Assembly: GCF_021462505.1 (NCBI RefSeq) | Contig: NZ_JAKEDV010000006.1 | Span: 124,667 to 172,430, forward strand | DNA from: Thermus brockianus | GTDB taxonomy: Bacteria > Deinococcota > Deinococci > Deinococcales > Thermaceae | Reading direction: 5' to 3' | DNA: 47,764 nucleotides | In this document: positions 16,612 through 24,086 of the stretch, in pieces | Layout of the letters: every line of letters starts with the position of its first letter | Position numbering within the stretch: the first letter of the stretch is position 1 | The notes under the pieces: generated by a model | Database searches by the model: none | What the model was told of the DNA's origin: nothing | The model's input: the letters and a program-made list of their open reading frames with translations, nothing else | Position numbers and translations under genes: made by a program

Positions 16612-17790
16612 CTAGTTCCTGAACACCACCTCTTCCCGGGCGAAGACCCGCACGGAAAAGCCCAGGGCCAAGGCGGCGTAGGCCAAGGTGGAGGTCCAGG
16701 TGAGGGCGGCCTGCCCCCAGGTGGCCGTTCCCTTGAGGAGGGCGTCCATGAGGAGGGCCACGTTGAAAAGGGGAAGCAGGTGGTACCAGGTTTCCAGCTC
16801 CAAGAAGCCCCTAAACTGGAGGAAGAGAAGGGGTAAAAGGGCGATAAGCTGCAAGGGGGCCAGGTAGCTCTGCGCCTCCTTGTAGCTCCGGGCGTAAAGC
16901 CCCAGGCCCACCATCACCGCCCCCATGAAGAGGGCGAGGAGGAGGGCGGAAAGGAAGAGGGCCAAAAAGCTTGCCCCGTCCAAAGCCACCCGCCCCCCCA
17001 GGTCCACCACCTGGCCCGTTTCCGTGAGGACACCCCCGCCATAGCGGGCGGCCAGGGCCCCGCCCAAGGCCAGGCCCAAAAGCCCCGCCACCCCAGAGAG
17101 CAGGGCCATGACCACCGTGGCCAGGGTTTTGCCCAAGGCGATCTGCCAAAGGGGTGCGGGGGCCATGAGGAGGGCCTCGAGGGTGCCCTTCTCCTTCTCC
17201 CCGGCGGTGGCGTCCACCGCCACCACCTGCCCGCCGGAAAGGACGAAGACCACCAGGAAGAAGGGGAGGAGGAAGCCCAAAAGCCCCCCGGCCTTTTCCC
17301 GCTCGGGGGAGGCGTCCAGAAGCTCCACCCTAAAGGGTTGGAGAACCTCTAAGGGAACCCCCCGCCTCGCCAGGGCCTCGGCCACCTTGGCCTCCTTGAG
17401 GGCCGCTAGGGCGCTTTGCACCTTGCCCGCCACCACCTGCCCCTCCGTGAGCCCCCCGGATAGCCGGGCGTAGACCCGATAGACGCCCTCCCGGTAAAGG
17501 ACCCCGGCGGGGTACTTCCCCTCCCGCACCGCCCCTTCCGGGTCCGCCACGGCCACCGGGGCCAGGTTGGCCTGGCGGAGGGCCGAAAGCGCCTCTTCCG
17601 GAAGGCCGGCCACCGCTATCTCCTGCCGCTTTTCCGCCGCTCCCTTCATGAGGCGCTCTAGCACCAGGCTCGGCCCGAACATGAAGACGGGCATGAGGAG
17701 CACGGGCAGGACCAAGGTGGAAAAGACGAGCTTTCGGTCACGAAAGACCTGGACGAGCTCCTTCCAGAGAATGCGGTAAATCCCCTTCAT
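16612..17790 (-). CDS. ABC-2 type exporter permease, NatB-like
   Basis: This 392-aa protein has the ABC-2/NatB layout. It opens with KELVQVFRDRKLVFSTLVLPVLLMPVFMF, where the charged entry helix is followed by the first transmembrane helix. A large extracytoplasmic domain spans residues 45-185, and five or more membrane helices fill residues 190-385 (with VDATAGEKEKGTLEALLMAPAP between the first two). The ExxGTLE-type motif before helix 3 is the usual coupling region. In Bacillus, NatAB exports sodium, but NatB-like permeases also export other small molecules or peptides, so the substrate is open. Its ATG overlaps the stop of the ATPase gene as ATGA. Confidence 0.87.
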   Translation of the reverse strand: MKGIYRILWKELVQVFRDRKLVFSTLVLPVLLMPVFMFGPSLVLERLMKGAAEKRQEIAVAGLPEEALSALRQANLAPVAVADPEGAVREGKYPAGVLYREGVYRVYARLSGGLTEGQVVAGKVQSALAALKEAKVAEALARRGVPLEVLQPFRVELLDASPEREKAGGLLGFLLPFFLVVFVLSGGQVVAVDATAGEKEKGTLEALLMAPAPLWQIALGKTLATVVMALLSGVAGLLGLALGGALAARYGGGVLTETGQVVDLGGRVALDGASFLALFLSALLLALFMGAVMVGLGLYARSYKEAQSYLAPLQLIALLPLLFLQFRGFLELETWYHLLPLFNVALLMDALLKGTATWGQAALTWTSTLAYAALALGFSVRVFAREEVVFRN

Positions 17791-18506
17791 GCCGCCTCCT
17801 TCACCACCCGGATGAAGGCCCGCTCCAGGCTCCCCTCGCCCAGGGCCAGGGCCTCGGCCTTGGTGCCCTCATAGACCAGGCGGCCCCGGTGCAAGAAGCC
17901 CACCCGGTCCGCCACCTCTTCCGCCTCGGCCATCACGTGGGTGGAGTAGACCAAGGTGTTCCCCAGGTCCCGGTAGGCCTTGACGAAGTCCAAAAGGGCC
18001 CGCCGGGCGAAGATGTCTAGCCCCGCCGTGGCCTCGTCCAGGAGGAGGACCGGGGGGCGGTGCAGGATGGCCCGGGCGATCACCACCTTCTGCTGCATGC
18101 CCGTGGACATCTCCATCACCTTCTTGTCCAGGGCTTCCTCCATCCCCAAAAGCCCCGCCACCCAATCCAGGGCCTTGCGGAAGGCGGGGCCCTCGAGGCC
18201 GTAAAAACCGGCGAAAAAGGCCAGAACCTCCCGCCCAGTGAGGCGGTCATAGACGCGCATGCCCCCGTTCACAAGCCCAAGCCTTTGCCTCACGGCAAGG
18301 GGCTCCCGCCCCACGTCAAACCCCGCCACCCGGGCCGTGCCCGCCGTGGGCTTCACCAAGGTGGCCAAAACCCGCAGGGTGGTGGTCTTGCCCGCCCCGT
18401 TGGGGCCGAGGAGGGCGTAGACCTCCCCTGGGTTTACCCGGAAGGAGAGGTCCTCCACCGCCCGGTGGGCGCGGTAGGCCTTGGTCAACTGAAGGACTTC
18501 AATCAT
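17787..18506 (-). CDS. ABC transporter ATP-binding protein, NatA-like
   Basis: This 239-aa ATPase powers the NatB-like permease that follows. It has the Walker A motif GPNGAGKTT near residue 35, a Q-loop region (RQRLGLVNGGM, where the usual LxxTxxE is altered), the signature helix MSTGMQQKVVIARAIL (an LSGGQ variant), Walker B VLLLDEATAGLD, and the switch histidine in VYSTHVM. The STGMQQ signature is typical of NatA and similar ABC-2 exporters. I chose ATG 18506 because homology starts there and a strong promoter places the transcript start at or next to it. It is the first gene of the nine-gene minus-strand operon. Confidence 0.93.
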   Translation of the reverse strand: MIEVLQLTKAYRAHRAVEDLSFRVNPGEVYALLGPNGAGKTTTLRVLATLVKPTAGTARVAGFDVGREPLAVRQRLGLVNGGMRVYDRLTGREVLAFFAGFYGLEGPAFRKALDWVAGLLGMEEALDKKVMEMSTGMQQKVVIARAILHRPPVLLLDEATAGLDIFARRALLDFVKAYRDLGNTLVYSTHVMAEAEEVADRVGFLHRGRLVYEGTKAEALALGEGSLERAFIRVVKEAA

Positions 18507-18542
18507 ATAGCAAGATGATATCACACCTCCGCGCCCTGTCAA
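18504..18542 (-). promoter_or_regulatory. Strong leaderless promoter of the natA-led operon
   Basis: On the minus strand a perfect TTGACA (plus coordinates 18537-18542) is followed after 16 bp by TATCAT (18515-18520), then 8 nt and the ATG (18504-18506). This is the best -35/-10 pair seen in the window and predicts a leaderless mRNA for the whole operon. The -10 box overlaps the palindrome TGATATCA, a possible operator half. Confidence 0.75.
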
Positions 18543-18569
18543 CGCCATAATGGGAGGAGGATGAAGGCC

Positions 18570-18845
18570 ATGACCTTCTGGGTGAAGCCCCAGAGCTCCA
18601 TAGAGGCCTTGCCCGAGGCCAAGGACCTGGTCCAGGACCTCTTGGAGCTTTTCTATGAGTACTTCCCCGAGTACGAGGGCTGCCTGGGCTTCTCCCAGTC
18701 CCCCAGGCGCCCCCGTTACCTCTTCCTTTACATGGAGGGCCCTTGCGGAGGACTTCTGCCCTCCGCCGCCTCCTTCCTAAAAGAGCTTCTCCAGACCGCC
18801 TTCCCCGGGGCTGAGGTGCGGGTCTACGGCAAGCCCTGGCCCTAG
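18570..18845 (+). CDS. Hypothetical small soluble protein
   Basis: This 91-aa protein is unrecognised. It is soluble, with an acidic helical first half (EAKDLVQDLLELFYEYFPEY), a central Cys and aromatic segment (GCLGFSQSPRRPRYLFLYMEG) and a further helix (AASFLKELLQTAF). I prefer ATG 18570 because a purine-rich ribosome-binding site (GGGAGGAGG) ends 9 nt before it; the alternative ATG at 18561 directly abuts that site. It is divergent from the natA-like operon, and its stop overlaps the convergent adenosyltransferase gene by 4 bp. Codon use matches the core genome, so it is probably real. Confidence 0.6.
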   Translation: MTFWVKPQSSIEALPEAKDLVQDLLELFYEYFPEYEGCLGFSQSPRRPRYLFLYMEGPCGGLLPSAASFLKELLQTAFPGAEVRVYGKPWP

Positions 18846-19414
18846 CGCCGCCTCTTGACGAGCCAGGCCTCTTCCTGCACCCCCGTGCGGGCGTTCACCA
18901 CCCGGGCCAGGACAAAGAGGAGGTCGGAAAGCCGGTTCAGGTAGCGGATGGCCTCGGGGTTCACGGGCTCCTCCCGGCTCAAGGCCACCACCTTGCGCTC
19001 CGCCCGGCGCACCACGGTGCGGGCCAGGTGCAAGGCCGCCGCCGCCGGGTGCCCGCCGGGCAGGATGAAGCCCGTGAAGGGAGGGCTTTCCTCCATGTAG
19101 CGGTCAATGGCCTTTTCCAGGGCCTCCACGTCCTCTGCGTCCATGCGGGCGATGTTTTTTTCGTAGGGACTACCCATACGGGTGGCCAGGTCCGCCCCCA
19201 GATCAAAGAGGGCGTTTTGCACCTGTTCCAGAAGGTCCTGGAGGTCCAGGTGCTCCTTTGGGAGAAGGCTCCGGGCCAGGCCGATGGCGGAGTTGGCCTC
19301 GTCCACGGTGCCGTAGGCCTCCACCCGGGGGTGGGCCTTCACCACCCGTTCGGCCCCGTAGAGGCCAGTTTCCCCCGCATCCCCGGTTTTGGTGTAGATC
19401 TTCACGGATTCCAT
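18842..19414 (-). CDS. PduO-type ATP:cob(I)alamin adenosyltransferase
   Basis: The enzyme transfers the 5'-deoxyadenosyl group of ATP to cob(I)alamin, making coenzyme B12. The 190-aa protein carries the PduO family motifs: the ATP-binding N-terminus YTKTGDAGETGLYGAERV, EAYGTVDEANSAIG, the helix with RTVVRRAERKVV, and RYLNRLSDLLFVLARV. Length and order are normal. It starts at ATG 19414. I looked for a cobalamin riboswitch in the 300-bp leader and did not find a B12 box. Other corrinoid genes are not present in the window. Confidence 0.94.
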   Translation of the reverse strand: MESVKIYTKTGDAGETGLYGAERVVKAHPRVEAYGTVDEANSAIGLARSLLPKEHLDLQDLLEQVQNALFDLGADLATRMGSPYEKNIARMDAEDVEALEKAIDRYMEESPPFTGFILPGGHPAAAALHLARTVVRRAERKVVALSREEPVNPEAIRYLNRLSDLLFVLARVVNARTGVQEEAWLVKRRR

Positions 19415-19510
19415 TGTAGGGCTTCGGCTTCAAAAGAGGGGCGGGATCTCTCCTTGGGTGGAGGCTTGCGGCTTCGCCGCTCAGGTTCGGGCCTCACGGT
19501 ACCCAATCCT
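19408..19510 (-). pseudogene. Possible tnpB 3'-end remnant upstream of the adenosyltransferase gene
   Basis: On the minus strand, a frame following a stop reads GLGTVRPEPERRSRKPPP and then KERSRPSFEAEAL before a stop inside the adenosyltransferase start. A basic tail of the type VRPEPExRSRK resembles the C-terminus of some TnpB proteins, and a GCGGC/GCCGC hairpin (GCGGCGAAGCCGC) lies within it. The rest of the 19510-19685 stretch shows no convincing gene. The match is weak and the segment may be plain leader DNA. Confidence 0.25.
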
Positions 19511-19685
19511 TAGGGGCCGCGCGAAACCCGTGGCCCAACCCTACCCCTTTAGGGTGTTTGGAAGTTACGCGCAAGGCAACCTCATCAGAGGCGCTACAGC
19601 CGCTACCGCCGCTCCCTTCGGTACTTAAAAACCCCTATAGGCTCTTGGCAAAAATGTACCTGGAGGGATTGGCCCACAACAGGTC

Positions 19686-19714
19686 TTGAACCTCCAAGCC
19701 CCTTGCGCTATCCT
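19686..19714 (+). promoter_or_regulatory. Promoter of tRNA-Ile
   Basis: TTGAAC (19686-19691) and TATCCT (19709-19714) are 17 bp apart, ending 15 nt before the mature 5' end of the tRNA. This is a normal sigma-A-type promoter for a stable RNA. Confidence 0.7.
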
Positions 19715-19729
19715 AGAGCTTGCGTGCGG

Positions 19730-19806
19730 GGGCGATTAGCTCAGCTGGTCAGAGCGCACGCCTGATAAGCGTGAGGTCGGTGGTTCAAGTCCACCATCGC
19801 CCACCA
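19730..19806 (+). tRNA. tRNA-Ile (anticodon GAU)
   Basis: The 77-nt sequence folds as a full cloverleaf with encoded CCA. The acceptor stem GGGCGAT pairs with ATCGCCC, the D arm holds AGCTCAGCTGGTCAGAGC, the anticodon stem CACGC/GCGTG carries loop CTGATAA with anticodon GAT at 19764-19766, and the T arm has GGTTCAAGTCC. The discriminator base is A. It is a single-gene unit with its own promoter and terminator, not part of an rRNA operon in this window. Confidence 0.98.
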
Positions 19807-19819
19807 AGCTTGCAAGGGG

Positions 19820-19853
19820 AAGATACCCGGGCCCCTAAGGGTCCGGGTATCTT
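19820..19853 (+). terminator. Terminator hairpin of tRNA-Ile
   Basis: AAGATACCCGG pairs with CCGGGTATCTT around an inner GCCC-CTAA-GGGT stem-loop, and a short TTCTT follows. The stem is long and GC-rich and lies 13 nt after the tRNA, so it probably ends that transcript. The remaining DNA up to 20064 holds no gene I can see. Confidence 0.8.
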
Positions 19854-20064
19854 CTTAGCCCGCACCTTGAGGGCTATAGAAAGGCTTGCCTGGAGTCCTC
19901 CCCTTGGGAAGGGGGACATCTAGAGCCTCCATCCCCCCCGTTAAGCAGGGAACTCTCCTTTGTGGAAGCCAAAGGCCCTTTCTATTCCCACGCGTGACAC
20001 CCTCCTCCGTCACTTTTTCCTAGGACAACAGGGGCTTTCCCATCCGGAGAAGGGCAAGAGGTTA

Positions 20065-20070
20065 TATAGT
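20065..20070 (+). promoter_or_regulatory. Putative -10 box (TATAGT) of the polysaccharide locus
   Basis: TATAGT ends 6 nt before the ATG at 20077, consistent with a leaderless transcript. No clear -35 box lies 16-18 bp upstream, so the promoter may need an activator. Confidence 0.45.
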
Positions 20071-20076
20071 TAGGCC

Positions 20077-21465
20077 ATGCGCTCCATTTTGGTGATGGTA
20101 TTCGTGTTTTTTGGAGGGGTATCCCTAGCCCAAGAGTTGGTGGTGGCCCAGGCCTTGCCCCGGCCGAAAGGTCCCTGGGGGATGGGCATCTATCCGGGGC
20201 TTCCCACCTATTCCATACACCTCACCACCCTGTATCCCCCTAAAACTGCCCGGTTCTCCGGCACCTTCCAGGTTACCTACGATGACCAAGCCCTTTACTT
20301 GGTGGCCCGCCTCAGCCAAGAAACCCCTCCCAAGGCGGAGCGCCAGGCTAACGACCCCGAGTGGTGGCAGGACGATACCCTGGAGGTCTTCTTGCGCCCT
20401 AACCCTTTTGACGAGGACGCTCCCGACCTGCACCTAGCGGTCAATCCGAAGGGAGTGCGGTTTGAACGCTACACAGCTCCCCTTTTCTTTGAAGCCCAGA
20501 CCGGCAGCTTTCCTGGAGGCTGGTGGGCAGAGCTCCGTATCCCTTTTGGCGGGGTGCTTCCCCATCCCAGGTTGGGCGAAATCTGGCAGCTTAAGGTGGG
20601 CCGGGGAAATCCAGAGGCTAGGGAGTACACCCTCTGGCCCCTGGGAGGCGACTTTCACTCCCCCGGCAACTACGGCTACCTCGCCTTCGTGGATGCCCCA
20701 AAAGACCCCCAGGTCCTGGTAGCCCAGGTCCAGGCCCAGGAAGCGTTGCTCCCCCTTATACCTAGCCGCCTTCAGGGCATCCGGCGCTGGGCGCTTTACT
20801 ATGGGGGGGACCCGGGGGCGCTAGCCCGGCTCCAGGCCTACGAACTCGTGGTGCTGGCCCGGGAAGCCCCCTTGGGCCTGGTGCGGGGGCTCCGGGAAAA
20901 CGGGGTTAGGGTGGTGGCGTACCTTCCTTTAGGGGTCCTGCCTCGAGGGGAAGCGGAGAGCAAAGGACTCCGGGAAGCAGTCCTGGGTCCAAACCCCTAT
21001 GCTCCGGACACCCTTCTTATGGACCCTTCGTCCTCCCTTTGGCAAGCCCACGTGAGGGCTGAAGCGTTCCGGCTTCTCGCCTTGGGCTTTGAGGGGTTTT
21101 TCCTAGACGGACTGGACCTCGCCGATCTCCATCCGGAAAAGGTTCCCGAGCTTGCCGCCCTAGTACGAGGCTTGCGCGAAAGCCACCCACAAGCCCTGCT
21201 CCTGCAACACCGGGGCTTCCGAGTGCTACGGCGCACCGCGCGCTTTCTAGATGCTGTGGTCTATTCAGGCCTCTCCCTGGACGCCCAAGGCCAGATCATC
21301 CTGAACGACCCAAGCCCCGTATGGCCCTTTCGGAGGCGGGGCCTGCCTGCCCTCAGCCTGGACCAAGCCCCTAACGCCGAGGCCGCTAACTTCGCGTTTA
21401 GGCGGGCGTTGGAACTGGGCTTCCTTCCCTACGTGGCCCTTGGCAAATTCACGGAAGTTCCCTAA
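20077..21465 (+). CDS. Secreted CBM9-like plus GH114-like protein, catalytic Glu apparently replaced
   Basis: This 462-aa protein has a signal peptide (hydrophobic residues 4-17, likely cleaved after SLA). A CBM9/DOMON-like sugar-binding domain follows at about residues 25-210, with VTYDDQALYLVARL and WWQDDTLEVFLRPNP as the typical strands. Residues 236-460 form a TIM-barrel domain like the GH114/TM1410 endo-alpha-1,4-galactosaminidases: WALYYGG, VVAYLPLG, LLALGFEGFFLDGLD (Asp 344 and 347), LLLQHRG. Where the paralogue at 30791 has VFEGFS, this protein has VYSGLS (Ser 397), so the expected acid/base Glu is missing. It may bind rather than cut a galactosamine polymer. It opens the polysaccharide locus. 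Confidence 0.78.
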   Translation: MRSILVMVFVFFGGVSLAQELVVAQALPRPKGPWGMGIYPGLPTYSIHLTTLYPPKTARFSGTFQVTYDDQALYLVARLSQETPPKAERQANDPEWWQDDTLEVFLRPNPFDEDAPDLHLAVNPKGVRFERYTAPLFFEAQTGSFPGGWWAELRIPFGGVLPHPRLGEIWQLKVGRGNPEAREYTLWPLGGDFHSPGNYGYLAFVDAPKDPQVLVAQVQAQEALLPLIPSRLQGIRRWALYYGGDPGALARLQAYELVVLAREAPLGLVRGLRENGVRVVAYLPLGVLPRGEAESKGLREAVLGPNPYAPDTLLMDPSSSLWQAHVRAEAFRLLALGFEGFFLDGLDLADLHPEKVPELAALVRGLRESHPQALLLQHRGFRVLRRTARFLDAVVYSGLSLDAQGQIILNDPSPVWPFRRRGLPALSLDQAPNAEAANFAFRRALELGFLPYVALGKFTEVP

Positions 21466-21482
21466 AGGACCTAGGTCTTTAG
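21462..21482 (+). terminator. Hairpin at the end of the CBM9/GH114-like gene
   Basis: CTAAAGGACC and GGTCTTTAG form a stem with one bulged base and a two-base loop, beginning at the stop codon. There is no T-run after it, so termination would be weak. It may mark partial attenuation between the first and second genes of the locus. Confidence 0.35.
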
Positions 21483-21512
21483 ACATTCTAGACTTAGAAC
21501 TTCATCCCTCAA

Positions 21513-21562
21513 AAGCCTAGGCCGGAGGGCGGAAGACAAAACCCTTTGGGTTCTCTAGGCTT
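21513..21562 (+). promoter_or_regulatory. Structured leader element upstream of the first scaffold lipoprotein
   Basis: An 8-bp outer stem AAGCCTAG/CTAGGCTT (21513-21520 with 21555-21562) encloses an inner hairpin AACCC-TTT-GGGTT (21540-21552). Further short hairpins follow before the ribosome-binding site at 21691-21697, among them GATCT-ATGCAA-AGATC near 21585-21600. The 220-bp gap is long for this genome and holds no gene. It does not match the c-di-GMP riboswitch consensus as I know it. Confidence 0.35.
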
Positions 21563-21700
21563 GGGATAACGGGGTGGGAGCAGAGATCTATGCAAAGATC
21601 CCCCTTGTTTCTCCCAAGTGGCCTCTGTTTTTCTGCCTGAAAGGGAAGGAACACCTTCTGCACCACCCCGCACATTTGCGGGTCCGTATTGGGAGGTGTC

Positions 21701-23899
21701 ATGAAAGAACGCGGGCGTATTGCTAGAGTATTCGTGCTGTCCTTGCTTTTGGGCGCTTGCAGCCAACCGGCAAGCCGTGATCCAGCAACCTGGACCCTTG
21801 CCCTCCAGGGAGAGGGCGTGCGGGGGATTTTGGTGGAAGCCCACTTTGATCCCGCCGCCTTGCGCTACGTGGGGGCAGAGGGCGCATACGGGGCGGAAGC
21901 CTTCGCCGAAGGGGGGAGGGTTCGCGCGGTGGCCGTGGCCCCCAGCACACCTTCAGGGCCCCTCCTCACCCTGACCTTTGAGGTTCTCCGGCCCGGGGCA
22001 AGGCCCGAGGTACAGGTGGTGGAAACCTATCCTGAGGGACGAGCGATCAGGCAAATCTGGAAAGGGGGCGGTCTTCAACCGCAAGCCTTGGTCCTGCCCC
22101 AATCCGTGGTTCAGGGGATCGGGCAAAACGAAGCCGATCCCTCCTTCGTGCAAAACCCCTTGGGTGACCTGAATGGCAGTGGGGGCGTAAGCCTCACGGA
22201 TGGGGTTTTCTTAGCGGACATCCTGGCGGGTAATCTCCAAAACCCCAACGCCTACCAGCGTTACCAAGGGGACCTTAACTCCAGCGGAACCTTAACCGGT
22301 CAAGACCTCGCCCTCCTCTTGCGGAAGATCGTAAACCCGGGCTTGGAACCCAACCTGGAGCTTGCGCCCCAGGACTTGGCCCTGGGCCCCGGAGCCCACG
22401 CCTACCTTCTCCTCAATAACTCCGGAAACGGAGCCTTTCCCAGCGTGTCCTGTTCCCATCCCCAAGGGACCGCCCTAACGGACGTAACTCCCCAGGGAGC
22501 CTATGGCAAAGCCTACAGGGTGGAAGCCCAGGGGAATACCCTGGAGGGGAGCATCCAGTGCCAAGCGGTTAATGCTGGCACCCGCACCGCCCGGGTCCAC
22601 GCACCTTTCCCAAGCTTCGGCCTGGACCTAAGCGCCCCGAGCGCCACCACCACGCCCGGGGGAATGGCCAGCCTGGACTTCACCCTAACCCCGGAAAACG
22701 GCTTTACAGGCACCGTGACCCTAAGTCTGCTGGACGCTCCCTCAGGAATAAGCCTAGAAAGCCCCACCAGCGTGGTGCTATCCAGCCCCCTTACCGACAC
22801 CCTCACCCTCAGCGTGGCAAATAACGTACCTCCCAACACCTATACCCTTCGCCTTAGAGCGGTAAGCGGGACGATCGTTCGGGAAAAGGCCTTCGCCCTA
22901 GTGGTCCAAAAAGCCCCCGGGTTTGACTTTTACCTGGACCAAAACACCCTTACCTTGCCCGTGGGCGGTGCGGGGAGCCTACACGCTTTCTTTTCCACCT
23001 ACGGCGGCTTCAGCGGAAGTGTGAACCTTAGCCTCACCGATGCGGGAGGAAACTCTGTATCCTTCACGCTAACGCCCAATAGCGCCACCTTACCCGCAAG
23101 CGGCCCAGTAACCCTGAACGTGAGTGCAGGAAGCGCTGAGGCAGGCCTCTACGCCCTTCAGGTCCGGGCGAGCGGGGGTAGCCTCACCAGGACCCAGCCC
23201 CTTAGCCTCACCCTCTACGACTTCTCCGTGAGCGCAGCCAATCTCACCCTAAAGCAGGGAGCTTCGGGAACGGTGAACGTCAGCCTCGTCCGCACCCACT
23301 TCTCTGGTCCCATTACCTTCAGCCTGAACGGAAGCGTCCTCGGTAGCGGAAACGATAAGGTGTCCTACACCTTTGCGGAAAACCCCACCACCGGAAACAC
23401 CCTAGCGATTACCCTACGTGTGGGCCCTAATGTGGCCCCGGGCGACTACACCCTTACCCTCGAGGCGACGGGCGGTGGTCTTACCCATAGCCGTGCCTTT
23501 ACCCTTACCGTCGCCGAAGCGCCCAAGGCGCTCCAGCCCTCGCTCCTGGAACGCACAGGCAACACCTACACCGTGGGGGTGAACCTGGTGGGCACCACCC
23601 AGGCCTACCGCGCTGCCCAGTTCAGCGTGACGCTTCCTGCAGGCTTCACCCTGAGCGCAGGCGCAGGGGCCCTCACCCAAGGGTGCACCCTGGACTTCGC
23701 GCAGGTGTCTTCCAACCCGAACCGGTGGAACGTGGTCTTGGTGTGCAGCAGCACCTTTACCGGGCCTGGACAGCTCGCCCTTCTCTCCGTCACGGGAACA
23801 GGTGGCGGGACTTTGGAGGTGGGCGGCGTGGTACTCACCCAGGCGAACTACGTGGAGGACACCTCAGTAGGCGGAGGGAGCCTCGTTCTAGCGCCTTAA
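21701..23899 (+). CDS. Surface lipoprotein with cohesin-like region, paired dockerin-like repeats and Ig-like stalk
   Basis: This 732-aa protein has a lipoprotein signal with lipobox LLGAC (Cys 20). Residues 30-105 resemble a cohesin or carbohydrate-binding beta sandwich (VRGILVEAHFDPAALRYVG, then LLTLTFEVLRPGA). Two dockerin-like calcium loops follow: GDLNGSGGVSLTDGVFLADIL at 155-175 (Asp, Asn, Ser, Thr, Asp pattern) and GDLNSSGTLTGQDLALLL at 190-207. Residues 215-610 hold several repeated Ig-like domains of about 95 residues with SLT-rich strands and P(G)xYTLxL endings. A last cohesin-like beta domain (LPAGFTLSAGAG) closes it. I use ATG 21701, which has GGGAGGTG just upstream. The lipoprotein would sit on the outer surface; polymer or partner binding is inferred. 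Confidence 0.75.
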   Translation: MKERGRIARVFVLSLLLGACSQPASRDPATWTLALQGEGVRGILVEAHFDPAALRYVGAEGAYGAEAFAEGGRVRAVAVAPSTPSGPLLTLTFEVLRPGARPEVQVVETYPEGRAIRQIWKGGGLQPQALVLPQSVVQGIGQNEADPSFVQNPLGDLNGSGGVSLTDGVFLADILAGNLQNPNAYQRYQGDLNSSGTLTGQDLALLLRKIVNPGLEPNLELAPQDLALGPGAHAYLLLNNSGNGAFPSVSCSHPQGTALTDVTPQGAYGKAYRVEAQGNTLEGSIQCQAVNAGTRTARVHAPFPSFGLDLSAPSATTTPGGMASLDFTLTPENGFTGTVTLSLLDAPSGISLESPTSVVLSSPLTDTLTLSVANNVPPNTYTLRLRAVSGTIVREKAFALVVQKAPGFDFYLDQNTLTLPVGGAGSLHAFFSTYGGFSGSVNLSLTDAGGNSVSFTLTPNSATLPASGPVTLNVSAGSAEAGLYALQVRASGGSLTRTQPLSLTLYDFSVSAANLTLKQGASGTVNVSLVRTHFSGPITFSLNGSVLGSGNDKVSYTFAENPTTGNTLAITLRVGPNVAPGDYTLTLEATGGGLTHSRAFTLTVAEAPKALQPSLLERTGNTYTVGVNLVGTTQAYRAAQFSVTLPAGFTLSAGAGALTQGCTLDFAQVSSNPNRWNVVLVCSSTFTGPGQLALLSVTGTGGGTLEVGGVVLTQANYVEDTSVGGGSLVLAP

Positions 23900-24086
23900 G
23901 GGGAATGGGGATGCGGGGGTTTTTCCCTTTGTGCTTACCACCTATACCCTGCTCCCTAGGATGTCTGGCCCTGCCTTCGCCTCCCCCATCCCTCCTTTAT
24001 GAGCCTGGCCAGCTCCCTTCCCCATCCTAGGCTGCTTACGAAGCCGGAGCAGTGCGACAACCCCGGGTCCATAAACGGAGGTATAC

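Noticed and set aside
19415-19729. Cobalamin riboswitch in front of the PduO-type adenosyltransferase gene
   Set aside because: A B12-dependent switch would be expected here, but I found no B12-box-like AGCCAGGAGACC or matching core; only unrelated GC hairpins.
21466-24086. c-di-GMP (GEMM) riboswitch controlling the scaffold lipoproteins
   Set aside because: Neither gap (21466-21700, 23900-24086) has the conserved GEMM core blocks, although the first is clearly structured.
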